Below are positions 1-9,746 of a DNA stretch of 64,000 bases, piece by piece (position 1 is the stretch's first letter; each line of letters starts with the position of its first letter). Source of the stretch: Flavobacterium pallidum (lineage in GTDB: Bacteria; Bacteroidota; Bacteroidia; Flavobacteriales; Flavobacteriaceae); contig NZ_CP029187.1 in NCBI RefSeq assembly GCF_003097535.1, forward strand, positions 682,001-746,000. The letters run 5' to 3'. The position numbers were made by a program, and so were the translations under genes. The notes beneath the pieces are model-generated. The model was not told the origin of the DNA. It ran no database searches and worked only from the letters and a program-made list of their open reading frames with translations.

Positions 1-1081
1 TCTGGTAAATGTTTTTGATGCTGAGCTTGATAATGTCATCCATCTGGGCTTTGTACTTACTTTTGTCAGTCAGTGCCTGGTGGAATGTACCTTTCAGTAT
101 GGCTTCTTCATTTTCGATAAAGACATTTACGGCATCATTGATCAGGCTGCCGATGGCGAGCGCACGCAGGTAGCTGATGCGGTCTTCTTTCGTCATAAGC
201 GCATTGTATTTGACCGTATCGATGTTGTCTTTAACAAGTTTAATCAGGTATTCCAACGCATAATCTTCGGAAACCAGGCCTAAATTGATACCATCTTCAA
301 AATCAATGATCGTATAACAGATATCGTCCGCCGCTTCAACCAAAAATGCCAACGGATGGCGTTGAAAACCGATGTCATCACCCGATCTGCTTGGAATCAT
401 GCCAAGTTCCTCCGCGACTTCCTTAAAAAAATCCTTATCCGATTGGAAGAATCCATATTTTTTATCCGAGATATTTGAGGTGGGTTTCTTCGGCAGGCTT
501 TCTTTCGGGTATTTCATAAAGGCACCAAGCGTGGCATACGAAATCCTTAGTCCGCCCTCAATACCCGGACGACTTGCGGTCAGTACTGAAAAACCATTGG
601 CATTGCCTTCAAAATCAATCAGGTCCTGCCATTGCTTTTCGCTCAGGCTTTCCTTAAACTGCTGCCCTTTCCCGATGGAAAAATATTCCCCGATCGCCTT
701 CTCTCCCGAATGTCCGAAAGGCGGATTCCCAATGTCATGTGCCAGGGAAGCCGCAGCAACAATCGCCCCGAAATCATTCATATGAAAGCCATGCACTTCG
801 CTCAGATACGGATATTTTTCGATGATTTTCTTGCCCACCAGCCTTCCTAATGAACGCCCTACTACGGAAACCTCAAGACTGTGGGTCAACCGTGTATGCA
901 CGAAATCGGTTTTGGAAAGTGGAATGACCTGTGTCTTGTCCTGCAGGCTGCGGAATGCGGATGAAAAGATGATACGGTCATAATCGACTTCAAAGCCAAG
1001 GCGCGTATCGAGTTCTTCTATACGGAGGCGCTTGCCTTTATCCCCGAGTTTTTTAAGTGAAAGGAGTTGTTCCCAATTCAT
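1..1081 (-). CDS. dgt: Deoxyguanosinetriphosphate triphosphohydrolase (dGTPase), 3' end cut by window
   Basis: Hydrolyses dNTPs (classically dGTP) to the deoxynucleoside and triphosphate, helping set dNTP pools. I translated it from the minus strand starting at the ATG at 1081; 360 codons are in the window and the C-terminus lies beyond base 1. HD-domain metal ligands are visible: HTRLTHSLEVS at residues 62-72, AHDIGNPPFGHSGE at 114-127 (His115-Asp116 are the HD pair) and EAADDICYTIIDFEDG at 249-264. These match the bacterial dGTPase family (EF1143/Dgt-like) rather than a generic HD hydrolase. It lies near nrdAB, but other genes intervene, so cotranscription is not implied. Confidence 0.93.
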   Translation of the reverse strand, partial: MNWEQLLSLKKLGDKGKRLRIEELDTRLGFEVDYDRIIFSSAFRSLQDKTQVIPLSKTDFVHTRLTHSLEVSVVGRSLGRLVGKKIIEKYPYLSEVHGFHMNDFGAIVAAASLAHDIGNPPFGHSGEKAIGEYFSIGKGQQFKESLSEKQWQDLIDFEGNANGFSVLTASRPGIEGGLRISYATLGAFMKYPKESLPKKPTSNISDKKYGFFQSDKDFFKEVAEELGMIPSRSGDDIGFQRHPLAFLVEAADDICYTIIDFEDGINLGLVSEDYALEYLIKLVKDNIDTVKYNALMTKEDRISYLRALAIGSLINDAVNVFIENEEAILKGTFHQALTDKSKYKAQMDDIIKLSIKNIYQ

Positions 1082-1128
1082 TGGATTATTTCAGCATTAA
1101 GAGTGTAGGATTAAAAATAAATATGACA

Positions 1129-1353
1129 TTATTCCTTCAGGTTTGAGAGGAAAAAGTCACGTGACTTCTGCGGATACCAACCCGCGCTTGCGTCGCTAGG
1201 ATTTGCAATAACCGATTTGATGTTGACTTCGTCGCCAATTTTGAATTTACCGGCTTCTGTGTATTGATAATCGAGCAGGTACGGCCCGCAGAAATAATTC
1301 CCGAAATCATCTTTTTCTATCAGTCCGGTGTAGACTCCTTTTTGTTTTGCCAT
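1129..1353 (-). CDS. Small hypothetical protein (74 aa)
   Basis: I do not recognise a family. The 74-residue product is soluble, with no signal peptide or membrane segment, and reads as a compact all-beta-like protein containing GLIEKDDFGNYFCGPYLLDY and a Trp-Tyr near the end. It sits between dgt and the RDD gene on the same strand, 47 bases before the dgt start, so it may be cotranscribed with either. Sensible composition and an ATG start in a same-strand run favour a real gene, but there is no functional evidence. Confidence 0.6.
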   Translation of the reverse strand: MAKQKGVYTGLIEKDDFGNYFCGPYLLDYQYTEAGKFKIGDEVNIKSVIANPSDASAGWYPQKSRDFFLSNLKE

Positions 1354-1395
1354 AATATATTAATATTTAATTCTTCGTAATGCCGGGCTTGCATA

Positions 1396-1896
1396 TTATA
1401 TTTCTTCCCTTTGCCCTATTTCGTCAAAAGAGTGGAACAGGTTGCGCGCTTCTTCAAAAGCAACTTTATCAACCACATATACATCTGGAATCGAGTCATG
1501 CCAGCCACGTTCCCCGAAAAAGGAAAACTGTTCGAATGGGATCAGCCGGCAAAACGTCCTCTTCATAATGGTTCCTTTATCCGGTTTTGAGCCATCTTCC
1601 ATGACCACTAACGTTTGGGTGATGAACTTGCCGACGGTTCGTGAAAGGAACATTTCCATCGTTCCGTAATACAATACCACAAATATGGCGCCGATAAGGT
1701 ATTCCTCAAACCTGTTAAGTGTTTGCATTTTGTACAAAATATCCTGTCTCCCAAGCAGCGCGACAATCAATCCGGCAATGACTGAAAATGCAAATACCAA
1801 TGCATATTGTACAATAAGGTCAATAATGTAGTTTGCAAAACGTTGTCCCTTCGATGCGAGGAGGTCATCAGTAACAACAAAATTCCTGTTCTCCAT
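1396..1896 (-). CDS. RDD family membrane protein
   Basis: An integral membrane protein of the RDD family (named for conserved Arg, Asp, Asp); its function is generally unknown, with a transport role proposed for some members. With the ATG at 1896 it has 166 residues and begins MENRNFVVTDDLLASKGQRF, followed by the RFANYIIDLI segment that carries the conserved Arg and Asp at the start of the first membrane helix. At least two more hydrophobic helices follow (around IVALLGRQ and YLIGAIFVVLYYGTMEMF). The frame stays open to 2115, but that extension runs through a terminator-like hairpin and repeat DNA, so I reject the longer start. An ATG at 1905 is the alternative. Confidence 0.8.
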   Translation of the reverse strand: MENRNFVVTDDLLASKGQRFANYIIDLIVQYALVFAFSVIAGLIVALLGRQDILYKMQTLNRFEEYLIGAIFVVLYYGTMEMFLSRTVGKFITQTLVVMEDGSKPDKGTIMKRTFCRLIPFEQFSFFGERGWHDSIPDVYVVDKVAFEEARNLFHSFDEIGQREEI

Positions 1897-1916
1897 GATG
1901 TTCATTGTTTTTGGAT

Positions 1917-1949
1917 TAAAAAAAACAGCCGCCTTTACGACAGCTGTTT
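1917..1949 (-). terminator. Putative rho-independent terminator after nrdA
   Basis: On the minus strand AAACAGC (1949-1943) pairs with GCTGTTT (1929-1923) and is followed by a run of T (1922-1918). It lies downstream of the nrdA stop at 2090 and before the RDD start, so it probably ends the nrdBA transcript. Confidence 0.6.
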
Positions 1950-2089
1950 CAAATATACAATTAAAGTCTAAAATCCGGTTTAATTTCGAATTATGAAATA
2001 TGAATTTCAACCTAATAACTCGTAATTCATAATTTTTAATTCCTAATTTATTCCGCTGCGCTCCATACAGTACGGCTGCGCCTCGGGTC

Positions 2090-4528
2090 TTAAGATCCGC
2101 ACATTTCACAATCATCCGGTTCCGAAGATTTCGCCCTTTCGATCATCGCACGGAAATCATCCGCATTGATGGCTTCCACCTCAACGGCAGGCGCGGCAAC
2201 TTCCTGTTTCATGGCAGGTGCTGCAGCGTGTATTTCGGCTGCAACAGGCTCGGCTTTCTTATCATTGTTCAGCGTAAACTTGATGGCATCCACGGCTGAT
2301 TTTGTCCTTAAGTAATACATTCCCGTCTTCAATCCTGACTGCCAGGCGTAGAAGTGCATCGAGGTCAGTTTCGCGTAATTCGCATCCTGCATGAACAGAT
2401 TCAGCGACTGGGACTGGTCAATGAAGTATCCTCTGTGGCGCGACATATCGATAATGTCCTTCATTGACATTTCCCAAACGGTTTTATATAAATCCTTCAG
2501 ATCCTGTGGAATACGCTCAATATTTTGCACCGATCCGTTGTGGCGCATGATTTCCTGTTTCAAATCTTCGTTCCACAAACCACGGCTTACCAGGTCTTCC
2601 AAAAGGTGCTTGTTTACGACGATAAACTCGCCTGAAAGCACACGCCTTGTATAAATATTTGAAGTATATGGCTCAAAAGCTTCATTGTTTCCAAGGATTT
2701 GAGACGTCGAAGCGGTTGGCATTGGCGCTACCAAAAGGGAATTACGTACCCCATGTTCCATTACTTCTTTTCTCAATGCAGCCCAATCCCAGCGGCCGGA
2801 AAGTTCTTCGTCTTTCAGTCCCCAAAGGTTGTGCTGGAATTCTCCCTGCGACATCGGCGAGCCTTTGAACGTCGAGTATGGTCCGTCCTCTTTGGCGGCT
2901 TCCATCGATGCGGTTACGGCAGCGAAATAGAGCGTTTCGAAAATCTCCTGGTTCAACGTTTTCGCCTCATCAGAGGTAAATGGCATGCGCAGCATGATAA
3001 ACGCATCAGCCAATCCCTGTACGCCCAATCCTACCGGACGGTGGCGCATGTTGGAATTCTCGGCTTCCGGCACCGGATAATAGTTGCGGTCGATTACCTT
3101 ATTCAGGTTTTTCGTCACACGCTTGGTTACTGTGTATAATAAATCGTGGTTGAATTTTCCGTCTTCCACAAACATCGGCAATGACAGCGACGCCAGGTTA
3201 CACACCGCGATCTCATCTTTCGAAGTGTACTCCATAATCTCGGTACACAGGTTCGATGAACGGATAGTTCCAAGATTCTTCTGGTTTGATTTGCGGTTCG
3301 CCGCATCTTTATAAAGCATGTACGGCGTTCCGGTCTCGATTTGTGATTCCAGGATTTTCTCCCAAAGCTCGCGGGCCTTGATAGTCTTACGCCCTTTATT
3401 CTGCTCTTCGTAACCAATGTACAGTTTCTCAAATTCCTCACCGTAAACGTCATACAATCCCGGACATTCGTTAGGGCACATCAAGGTCCAGTATGAATCT
3501 TCCTGTACGCGTTTCATAAATAAATCCGATGTCCACATCGCGAAGAACAAATCACGCGCACGCATTTCCTCTTTTCCGGTGTTCTTCTTCAAATCAAGGA
3601 AATCGAAGATATCCGCATGCCAGGTTTCGATGTAGATGGCGAAACTTCCTTTGCGCTTTCCACCACCCTGGTCTACGTAACGTGCCGTGTCGTTAAATAC
3701 TTTGAGCATCGGTACAATTCCGTTTGATGTTCCGTTTGTCCCGCGGATGTAAGAACCCGTAGCACGTACATTGTGGATAGACAATCCGATACCTCCCGCA
3801 GATTGCGAAATCTTGGCCGTTTGTTTCAACGTATCATAAATCCCGTCGATACTGTCGTCCTGCATCGCCAGAAGGAAGCACGAAGACATTTGCGGTTTTG
3901 GCGTACCGGCGTTGAACAACGTTGGTGTCGCGTGGGTGAAGAACTTTTTCGACATCAGGTCGTAAGTCTCAATCACCGACTTCAGATCATCAAGGTGGAT
4001 TCCTACAGAAACACGCATCAGCATGTGCTGCGGGCGCTCTACGATTTTGCCGTTTATTTTGAGCAGGTAAGAGCGCTCGAGCGTCTTGAACCCGAAATAG
4101 TCATAATTAAAATCGCGATTGTAAATCACGTGCGAATCCAGGAATTCGGCGTTCTTTTGGATCACTTCATGCACTTCTTCAGAAAGCAGCGGCGATGCCA
4201 TTCCGGTTCTCGGGTTCACATAATGATACATTTCGTTCATCGTCTCCGAGAAGGATTTCTTCGTGTTCGAGTGTAAGTTTGAAATCGCAATACGCGCCGC
4301 CAACTGGGCATAATCCGGATGTGCAATCGTCATCGATGCCGCGGTTTCGGCTGCAAGGTTGTCAAGTTCTGAGGTGGAAACACCATCATACAGTCCTTCA
4401 ATCACACGCATCGCTACTTTCACCGGATCAACGAGATAATTGAGTCCGTAACACAATTTCTTGATACGCTCGGTGATCTTGTCAAACATTACCGGCTCTT
4501 TCTTGCCGTCTCTTTTTACTACATACAT
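2090..4528 (-). CDS. nrdA: Ribonucleoside-diphosphate reductase, alpha subunit (class Ia)
   Basis: The large subunit reduces ribonucleoside diphosphates to deoxyribonucleotides with the diferric-tyrosyl NrdB subunit. The 812 residues fit the class I family. An ATP-cone allosteric domain is at the N-terminus ([20 protein letters not shown]). The active site is complete: Cys217 in [10 protein letters not shown], the NLCTE motif with Cys428 and Glu430, and Cys443 in [10 protein letters not shown]. The C-terminal redox pair is Cys807/Cys810 in DDCEMCGS. It follows nrdB on the same strand after 245 bases that contain a repeat element, so nrdBA is probably one transcript. No inteins or frameshifts are seen. 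Confidence 0.97.
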   Translation of the reverse strand: MYVVKRDGKKEPVMFDKITERIKKLCYGLNYLVDPVKVAMRVIEGLYDGVSTSELDNLAAETAASMTIAHPDYAQLAARIAISNLHSNTKKSFSETMNEMYHYVNPRTGMASPLLSEEVHEVIQKNAEFLDSHVIYNRDFNYDYFGFKTLERSYLLKINGKIVERPQHMLMRVSVGIHLDDLKSVIETYDLMSKKFFTHATPTLFNAGTPKPQMSSCFLLAMQDDSIDGIYDTLKQTAKISQSAGGIGLSIHNVRATGSYIRGTNGTSNGIVPMLKVFNDTARYVDQGGGKRKGSFAIYIETWHADIFDFLDLKKNTGKEEMRARDLFFAMWTSDLFMKRVQEDSYWTLMCPNECPGLYDVYGEEFEKLYIGYEEQNKGRKTIKARELWEKILESQIETGTPYMLYKDAANRKSNQKNLGTIRSSNLCTEIMEYTSKDEIAVCNLASLSLPMFVEDGKFNHDLLYTVTKRVTKNLNKVIDRNYYPVPEAENSNMRHRPVGLGVQGLADAFIMLRMPFTSDEAKTLNQEIFETLYFAAVTASMEAAKEDGPYSTFKGSPMSQGEFQHNLWGLKDEELSGRWDWAALRKEVMEHGVRNSLLVAPMPTASTSQILGNNEAFEPYTSNIYTRRVLSGEFIVVNKHLLEDLVSRGLWNEDLKQEIMRHNGSVQNIERIPQDLKDLYKTVWEMSMKDIIDMSRHRGYFIDQSQSLNLFMQDANYAKLTSMHFYAWQSGLKTGMYYLRTKSAVDAIKFTLNNDKKAEPVAAEIHAAAPAMKQEVAAPAVEVEAINADDFRAMIERAKSSEPDDCEMCGS

Positions 4529-4611
4529 ACGCTTTCTGGTTTTGTGAATCAGGGAATCCCTTCGCTGAATTCGGGTTATTTGTAAATATTTGTTTTTTTA
4601 TTGGGCAGACG

Positions 4612-4715
4612 GTTCCTGCTCTACGCTATTATCTTTTCCCTGCTAAAGGAGCAGGAAAAAGGATATGCTTTGCCGTTCGCCTTTCAGGCTCGTGTCCGCT
4701 GCGATCGAGGCTGCA
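4612..4715 (-). repeat. Dispersed intergenic hairpin repeat, family 1 (divergent copy)
   Basis: The nrdB-nrdA gap carries a GC-richer block resembling four other copies in this window. Read on the minus strand it has the CGATCGCAGCGG start, the TCCTTTTTCCTGCT / AGCAGGGAAAAGAT hairpin and a degraded tail. About 30 extra bases separate the first two parts, so this is the most diverged copy. Confidence 0.5.
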
Positions 4716-4773
4716 AATCCTCGTCTCCGGACGTTATCCGGAAATAATGAACGTAATTTACGGGCGTGAAAAT

Positions 4774-5763
4774 CTAAAAATCGGCGTCGAAACTAATCTT
4801 TTGTGCGTCTGTATCGTTCCCGCTGCCGCTGTTCAACACACCGGCTTTCTGGTATTCAGACACTTTCTTTTCAAAGAAATTCGTTTTCCCCTGCAGTGAA
4901 ATCATGTCCATGAAATCAAAAGGGTTTGAGGTATTGTATTCCCGGTCGCAGCCCAATTCCACCAAAAGGCGGTCGGTCACGAACTCGAGGTATTGTGTCA
5001 TTAGATTGGCATTCATCCCGATAAGGCTCACCGGCAGGGACTCGGTAATGAATTCGCGCTCAATGTTCAAAGCATCAACGATGATTTCGCGGATGCGTTT
5101 CTTCGGAACTTTATGGATCAGGTGATGGTTGTGCAAATGCACCGCGAAATCGCAATGCACGCCTTCATCACGGGAAATCAATTCGTTAGAAAATGTCAAT
5201 CCCGGCATCAGGCCGCGCTTCTTCAGCCAGTAAATCGAGCAGAAAGCACCGGAGAAGAAAATCCCTTCAACGGCTGCAAACGCAATCAGCCTTTCCGCGA
5301 ATGAATCAGATTCAATCCATTTTAGTGCCCATTCGGCTTTCTTCTTAATCGCAGGAAATACTTCAAGTGCATTGAACAATTCGTCTTTTTCAGCTTCGTC
5401 TTTTACATACGTATCGATCAAAAGCGAATAGGTTTCGCTATGGATGTTTTCCATCATGATCTGGAATCCGTAGAAGAATTTCGCTTCGGCATATTGCACT
5501 TCGTTGACGAAATTCTCGGCGAGGTTTTCGTTTACGATACCATCTGAAGCAGCAAAAAACGCAAGAATGTGTTTGATGAAATATTTTTCCTCCGCATTTA
5601 GTTTGTTGTTCCAGTCGTTCAAATCCTGCGATAAATCAATTTCTTCGGCGGTCCAGAAACTGGCCTCCATCTTTTTGTACCATTCCCAAATGTCATGGTG
5701 CTTGATCGGGAAGATTACAAAACGATTTTTATTTTCCTGTAAGATGGGTTCCTGAGTCGACAT
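4774..5763 (-). CDS. nrdB: Ribonucleoside-diphosphate reductase, beta subunit (class Ia, eukaryote-like R2)
   Basis: The small subunit holds the diiron centre and tyrosyl radical that start catalysis in NrdA. The 329 residues carry every expected ligand, with spacing that maps onto mouse R2: Asp74 ([10 protein letters not shown]), Glu105 and His108 (MENIHSE), radical Tyr112 (SETYSLL), Glu166 (AVEGIFFSG), Glu200 and His203 (RDEGVHCDF). The C-terminal tail ISFDADF matches the R1-docking tail of eukaryotic-type R2 proteins. It is first in an nrdBA pair. A perfect DnaA-box-like sequence lies about 100 bases upstream (see that entry). Confidence 0.97.
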   Translation of the reverse strand: MSTQEPILQENKNRFVIFPIKHHDIWEWYKKMEASFWTAEEIDLSQDLNDWNNKLNAEEKYFIKHILAFFAASDGIVNENLAENFVNEVQYAEAKFFYGFQIMMENIHSETYSLLIDTYVKDEAEKDELFNALEVFPAIKKKAEWALKWIESDSFAERLIAFAAVEGIFFSGAFCSIYWLKKRGLMPGLTFSNELISRDEGVHCDFAVHLHNHHLIHKVPKKRIREIIVDALNIEREFITESLPVSLIGMNANLMTQYLEFVTDRLLVELGCDREYNTSNPFDFMDMISLQGKTNFFEKKVSEYQKAGVLNSGSGNDTDAQKISFDADF

Positions 5764-5864
5764 GCTTCGTTAAACTTTATGGTTTTAGGGGTATTATTTG
5801 GCTCTTTCAGAGTGATACAAAGATTGGCATTTCAGACGGTTTATAAAAGCCAAAAAAAGCAGAC

Positions 5865-5873
5865 TTATCCACA
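5865..5873 (+). promoter_or_regulatory. DnaA-box consensus upstream of nrdB
   Basis: TTATCCACA at 5865-5873 is a perfect match to the classic DnaA box and lies 102 bases before the nrdB start. In Escherichia coli DnaA boxes upstream of nrdAB link dNTP supply to replication initiation. Here only a single box is seen, so the role is inference. Confidence 0.4.
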
Positions 5874-6031
5874 ATAAGAGGGAGTTTTTAACAAAGCGGA
5901 AATTTATGTGAAAGGTTTTTCTTGATTTACAAACGGCTGTTTTTCAACTTATTATGAAATTGATTTTCAGCTTAAGTACCGTCAAATATAGGAATTTCAG
6001 TTGCGGGAAATCTGCGGAAGCGGGGAATGAA

Positions 6032-6604
6032 TTACCCTTGTTTTTTTAATTCCGCAGCCACTTTTTCAAGCTCGGCATACCAGTCTTCGCCAAACCTGCG
6101 GATGAGCGCTTCTTTGACGAATTTATACACCGGGACTTCCAGTTCGGCGCCCAAAGCACAGGCCGGATCACAGATGTCCCAGCGGTCATAATTTACTGCC
6201 GCGAACTCCGTAAAATCCTTCACCCGTATCGGATACAAATGACAGGAAACGGGTTTTTTCCATTCGACTACACCCTGGTTGTAGGCTTGCTCAATACCAC
6301 AAAGTGCAGTTTTCCCGTCGAAAATCACATAGGCACAATCCTTGTTGTCTATCAGGGGCGTTTCAAGATCGCCGTCAGTACCCGTGACCCAAGTGCCCTG
6401 CGCTTCAATGGCAGCAATGCCTTCCTTGCGGAGGAATGGCTTGACTTTGGGATAAATTTCTTCGAGAATTTTAGTTTCTGCCTGGCTTAAAGGCGCACCG
6501 GCATCGCCATCGACGCAACAGCCGCCGTGGCAAGCGGAGAGGTTGCACACGAAGTCATTCTGCAGAATCTCTTCCGAAACGATGGTTTTTCCTAATTGAA
6601 ACAT
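6032..6604 (-). CDS. DUF3109 family cysteine-rich protein
   Basis: A 190-residue DUF3109 protein, a family common in Bacteroidota and of unknown function. The N-terminal cluster [17 protein letters not shown] (from residue 20) and later Cys residues ([34 protein letters not shown]) form the metal-binding-like pattern also seen in YkgJ-type zinc/iron cluster proteins. No signal peptide or membrane segment is present, so it should be cytosolic. It is a single gene behind its own promoter (6609-6616), placed so close to the ATG that the mRNA may be leaderless. Confidence 0.85.
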   Translation of the reverse strand: MFQLGKTIVSEEILQNDFVCNLSACHGGCCVDGDAGAPLSQAETKILEEIYPKVKPFLRKEGIAAIEAQGTWVTGTDGDLETPLIDNKDCAYVIFDGKTALCGIEQAYNQGVVEWKKPVSCHLYPIRVKDFTEFAAVNYDRWDICDPACALGAELEVPVYKFVKEALIRRFGEDWYAELEKVAAELKKQG

Positions 6605-6608
6605 GCAG

Positions 6609-6616
6609 CAAAGATA
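6609..6616 (-). promoter_or_regulatory. Bacteroidota -7 promoter element for the DUF3109 gene
   Basis: TATCTTTG on the minus strand matches TAnnTTTG. Only four bases separate it from the ATG at 6604, so transcription would begin at or inside the start codon. Confidence 0.5.
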
Positions 6617-6718
6617 CTCAGTTATTTGGATTTTCAGATTTTCGGATTTTCAGATTTCGATAATTCCTCACGAACGAATAATTAACGCAATTTTAGCGTC
6701 GTTCCGGTTTTAAAGCGA

Positions 6719-6726
6719 TAATTTTG
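6719..6726 (+). promoter_or_regulatory. Bacteroidota -7 promoter element for the MarC gene
   Basis: TAATTTTG matches TAnnTTTG and ends 17 bases before the ATG at 6744. Confidence 0.5.
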
Positions 6727-6743
6727 CGGCACAAATCCTAAGT

Positions 6744-7319
6744 ATGAATTTCGATATCAGGCAAATCATTACGGTTACCATGGTGCTCTTTGCGGTGATC
6801 GACATTGTTGGGTCCATCCCAATTATTGTCGACCTGAGGAGGAAGCACGGCCATATCGAATCTGAAAAAGCGTCGCTGGTCGCTGCCATCATCATGGTCG
6901 TTTTCCTGTTTGCCGGAGAGGAATTGCTGAATCTGATCGGGATCGATGTCAATTCGTTTGCGGTAGCCGGTGCCTTCGTATTGTTTTTCCTGGCTTTGGA
7001 AATGATCCTCGGCATCCGTATCTACAGGGACGAGGAATCGAATTCGGCATCCATCGTACCGATTGCTTTCCCGCTGATCGCAGGTGCGGGGACAATGACA
7101 ACACTGCTTTCGCTACGCGCGCAGTTTTATGCGATTAACATTATCGTTGCCATAGTACTGAACATTATCCTTGTCTATTTTGTGCTCCGGTCTTCAGGCA
7201 GGATTGAAAAATTACTGGGTAAAAACGGCTTGGGCGTCATACGCAAAGCATTCGGCGTGGTGCTGCTGGCCATCGCTGTTAAATTATTCGCTTCTAATGT
7301 TAAAGCATTATTCGTTTAA
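6744..7319 (+). CDS. MarC family integral membrane protein
   Basis: A 191-residue MarC/YchE-like inner-membrane protein with about six hydrophobic helices. Family hallmarks include the conserved polar stretch VIDIVGSIPIIVDL in the first helix region and FPLIAGAGTMTTLLSL, matching the family's PLLAGPGT-like turn. Family function is unsettled; the old link to multiple antibiotic resistance has not held up. A small membrane-protein gene and a flavoprotein gene follow on the same strand (gaps of 41 and 3 bases), suggesting a three-gene transcript. Confidence 0.92.
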   Translation: MNFDIRQIITVTMVLFAVIDIVGSIPIIVDLRRKHGHIESEKASLVAAIIMVVFLFAGEELLNLIGIDVNSFAVAGAFVLFFLALEMILGIRIYRDEESNSASIVPIAFPLIAGAGTMTTLLSLRAQFYAINIIVAIVLNIILVYFVLRSSGRIEKLLGKNGLGVIRKAFGVVLLAIAVKLFASNVKALFV

Positions 7320-7360
7320 TCCATTTTTTATTACTTTGGATAAAAATTTTTTAAAATAAA

Positions 7361-7561
7361 ATGAAGATATTTACCACTATATTAATTTTTTTAGCATTAG
7401 CGCTTATTGTATTCAATATTACGCAATTGAATTTCAAGAACTTGCTCGCGGGCGACAGCCTTGTAGCGATGATTGGCATTGTCGCTTCATTTTGCGCCGT
7501 CTTCATATTGATTATTTTCAGGATGTCAAAAGCGATTGAGCACAAGACAAAAAACCAATAA
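7361..7561 (+). CDS. Small two-helix membrane protein (66 aa)
   Basis: A 66-residue protein with two hydrophobic helices (ILIFLALALIVFNI, and a second one from about residue 36, GIVASFCAVFILIIF) and a short charged C-terminus (EHKTKNQ). I know no function for it. It lies between marC and the flavoprotein gene; the next start is three bases after its stop, which supports translation as part of that operon. Confidence 0.75.
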   Translation: MKIFTTILIFLALALIVFNITQLNFKNLLAGDSLVAMIGIVASFCAVFILIIFRMSKAIEHKTKNQ

Positions 7562-7564
7562 TCC

Positions 7565-8173
7565 ATGTTTGATGTTTTGATTTTTGGCGGCGGCGTTTCA
7601 GGCATGTCGTGCGCTTTGGTCTTAGGCTCCGCTATTAATAAAGCGTATGCTGCCGATAAAAAAATAGGCATTTTCACACACCAGAAAACCTCTAACCTCC
7701 AGGAAGCGCTTTTCAATAATGCGTATGGTATCGAGCCTGGAACTACCGGTGCCGATTTGCTGATTCAAAGTACAACACAGCTTGCGCAAAAATACCCGCA
7801 CGTCATACAGCTTCCCAATGAAAAAGTGATGAAGGTGGAAGGTTCTTACCCTGAGTTTACCGTTACGACGAACAAGGATATTTACAAAACAAGGTCTATT
7901 GTCATCGGCATCGGGTGGACAAACACTTTTGCGATTGAAGGTTTGACGCAATATGTTGAGCCACATAAAAAGGCCATTCCTGAGAAAAACCGCATCCAAT
8001 TAAAAAACCAGGACCACAAAGTTGCCGAGGGTATTTATGTTACCGGAACCCTTGCCGGATGGAGAAGCCAATTGGCGATTGCGGCCGGAAGCGGCGCGGC
8101 TGTTGCAACCGATATCCTCACCGGATGGAATGGAGGCAATCAAAGCCAGTCCCACGACAGCATTAAGAAGTAG
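7565..8173 (+). CDS. FAD-dependent pyridine nucleotide-disulfide oxidoreductase-like protein (short)
   Basis: A flavoprotein-like protein of only 202 residues. The N-terminus has an FAD-binding Rossmann motif, LIFGGGVSGMSCALVL (residues 5-20). The C-terminus has the thioredoxin-reductase-type second FAD contact, YVTGTLAGWRSQLAIAAGSG. Thioredoxin reductases are about 310 residues; the NADPH-binding domain and CxxC redox pair normally between these two halves are missing. The reading frame is intact, so it looks like a genuine reduced family form. Its stop overlaps the 3' end of the converging S41 protease gene by 11 bases. Confidence 0.75.
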   Translation: MFDVLIFGGGVSGMSCALVLGSAINKAYAADKKIGIFTHQKTSNLQEALFNNAYGIEPGTTGADLLIQSTTQLAQKYPHVIQLPNEKVMKVEGSYPEFTVTTNKDIYKTRSIVIGIGWTNTFAIEGLTQYVEPHKKAIPEKNRIQLKNQDHKVAEGIYVTGTLAGWRSQLAIAAGSGAAVATDILTGWNGGNQSQSHDSIKK

Positions 8174-9746
8174 CCGGCTTATTCAGGATGGCATTGATCA
8201 TCGCGTCACGGGACAGGATGATCTCAAAATATTTATTTTCTCCAAACAATTGCTGCGCAAATTCGGCCAGGATATACCTTTTCACAAGCTCTTTTTCCTG
8301 ATCAAGGTTGATGCTCATGCCGTTTTCCGAAAGGTATTTTGAAAAGGCTCCAAAGTACGTGTCCTTTTTCTTCATGAAGGCTAAAAATGCCGCATAATCC
8401 ATTCCTTTAAAAATTTTACGGTTATGCTCCAGCTGTTCAAAAACAAAATACCCCGTCACGCCCGATTGCAGCATATATCCTAATCTTTCGTCCCCATGGA
8501 CTGTTTCAAGCGGTACGAAAACATCTGGAACGATGCCGCCACCGCCATAAACGATTTTCCCCTTTGGGGTGCGGAATTTCAGCGTGTCGGCAATTTTGAT
8601 ACTGTCTTTCTTATACAATTCCCCGCTTTCAAAACGGTGCCCGAAATCCTTATAATATGCTTCTTTTCCGTGTTCGTATGATTTTTGGATGGAACGCCCC
8701 GTTGGCGTGTAATATCTCGCCACGGTGAGCCTCACCGCCGACCCGTCGTCAAAGCTCATTTCCCGCTGCACCAGGCCTTTCCCGAACGAACGCCTTCCTA
8801 CAATCGTACCACGGTCATTATCCTGTATTGCCCCTGCAAAGATTTCACTGGCAGAGGCCGCATTTTCATTGATCAAAACATATAAATTCCCGTTTTCAAA
8901 ATCACCCCGTGTAGAAGCGTATGTCTTTTCAATCTTGCCTTTCTTGCTTTTGGTAAAGACGATCATACGTCCTTTCGGGAGAAATTCATCTGCGATTTCA
9001 ACAGCCTTTTCCAGATAGCCCCCGCCGTTGTCGCGTACATCGACGATGAGGGTTTTGGCACCCAGCTTTTTCAGTTCCAGAAGCCCTTTATGGAATTCGT
9101 CATAAGTGGTTTCAGCAAAGCGGTTGATCTTGATATATCCGTCGGTTTTATTGATCATCAACGCGACATCCACGCTTTTAATCGGCACGACATCACGCTT
9201 TACGATTACATCGAAACGCTTGTTTTCGCTTTTGCGTAAAATGGTCAGCCTTACTTCAGAATCCACTTCGCCCTTCAGCCTTGCATATAAATCTTCAGTA
9301 GAAAATTTCCTTCCGAAAAGCCTTTCCTTATTAGCATATAAAATACGGTCCCCGGCGATAATCCCGGCCTTATCACAGGGGCCGCCGGGCATTGGCCTGA
9401 TGACGGAAACCGTGTCGTTATACATGTAAAAATTGACGCCGATGCCCACGAAATCGCCTTTCATACTTTGGGAAACATCTTCCATCTCATTCTTTGCGAT
9501 GTATACGGAATGCGGATCGAGCTTGTCGAGGATGTTGTTTACGGTCAGATCCACGATGGAGTCCGTATTGACATCGTCAACATATTCATTGTCAATGAAG
9601 TCGATGAGTTTGTTGAGCTTACTCTTATGTGTATTTGAGGAAAGAATTTCGCGGTCCACCGGAATGTTGAGTATTGTTCCAAGCACAATTCCCAGCGCCA
9701 GCGTGGTAAAAATCAAGATCGGTAAATAAAGCCTGTCCTTTTTCAT
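8163..9746 (-). CDS. S41 family C-terminal processing protease
   Basis: A periplasmic, membrane-tethered serine protease of the CtpA/Prc type that trims or degrades envelope proteins by recognising C-termini. It has 527 residues: an N-terminal signal-anchor helix (LPILIFTTLALGIVLGTIL), a PDZ domain (about residues 95-175, containing GIGVNFYMYN and GPCDKAGIIAGDRIL), and the S41 core. The catalytic Ser298 (NENAASASEIF) and Lys323 (RRSFGKGLVQ) are 25 residues apart, as in plant D1 protease. Its start overlaps the dCMP deaminase stop by four bases (ATGA), implying translational coupling. Confidence 0.94.
   Translation of the reverse strand: MKKDRLYLPILIFTTLALGIVLGTILNIPVDREILSSNTHKSKLNKLIDFIDNEYVDDVNTDSIVDLTVNNILDKLDPHSVYIAKNEMEDVSQSMKGDFVGIGVNFYMYNDTVSVIRPMPGGPCDKAGIIAGDRILYANKERLFGRKFSTEDLYARLKGEVDSEVRLTILRKSENKRFDVIVKRDVVPIKSVDVALMINKTDGYIKINRFAETTYDEFHKGLLELKKLGAKTLIVDVRDNGGGYLEKAVEIADEFLPKGRMIVFTKSKKGKIEKTYASTRGDFENGNLYVLINENAASASEIFAGAIQDNDRGTIVGRRSFGKGLVQREMSFDDGSAVRLTVARYYTPTGRSIQKSYEHGKEAYYKDFGHRFESGELYKKDSIKIADTLKFRTPKGKIVYGGGGIVPDVFVPLETVHGDERLGYMLQSGVTGYFVFEQLEHNRKIFKGMDYAAFLAFMKKKDTYFGAFSKYLSENGMSINLDQEKELVKRYILAEFAQQLFGENKYFEIILSRDAMINAILNKPATS

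Noticed and set aside
1897..2115. N-terminal extension of the RDD protein to 2115
   Set aside because: It would run through the putative nrdA terminator and AT-rich repeat words; the ATG at 1896 starts the family-typical sequence.
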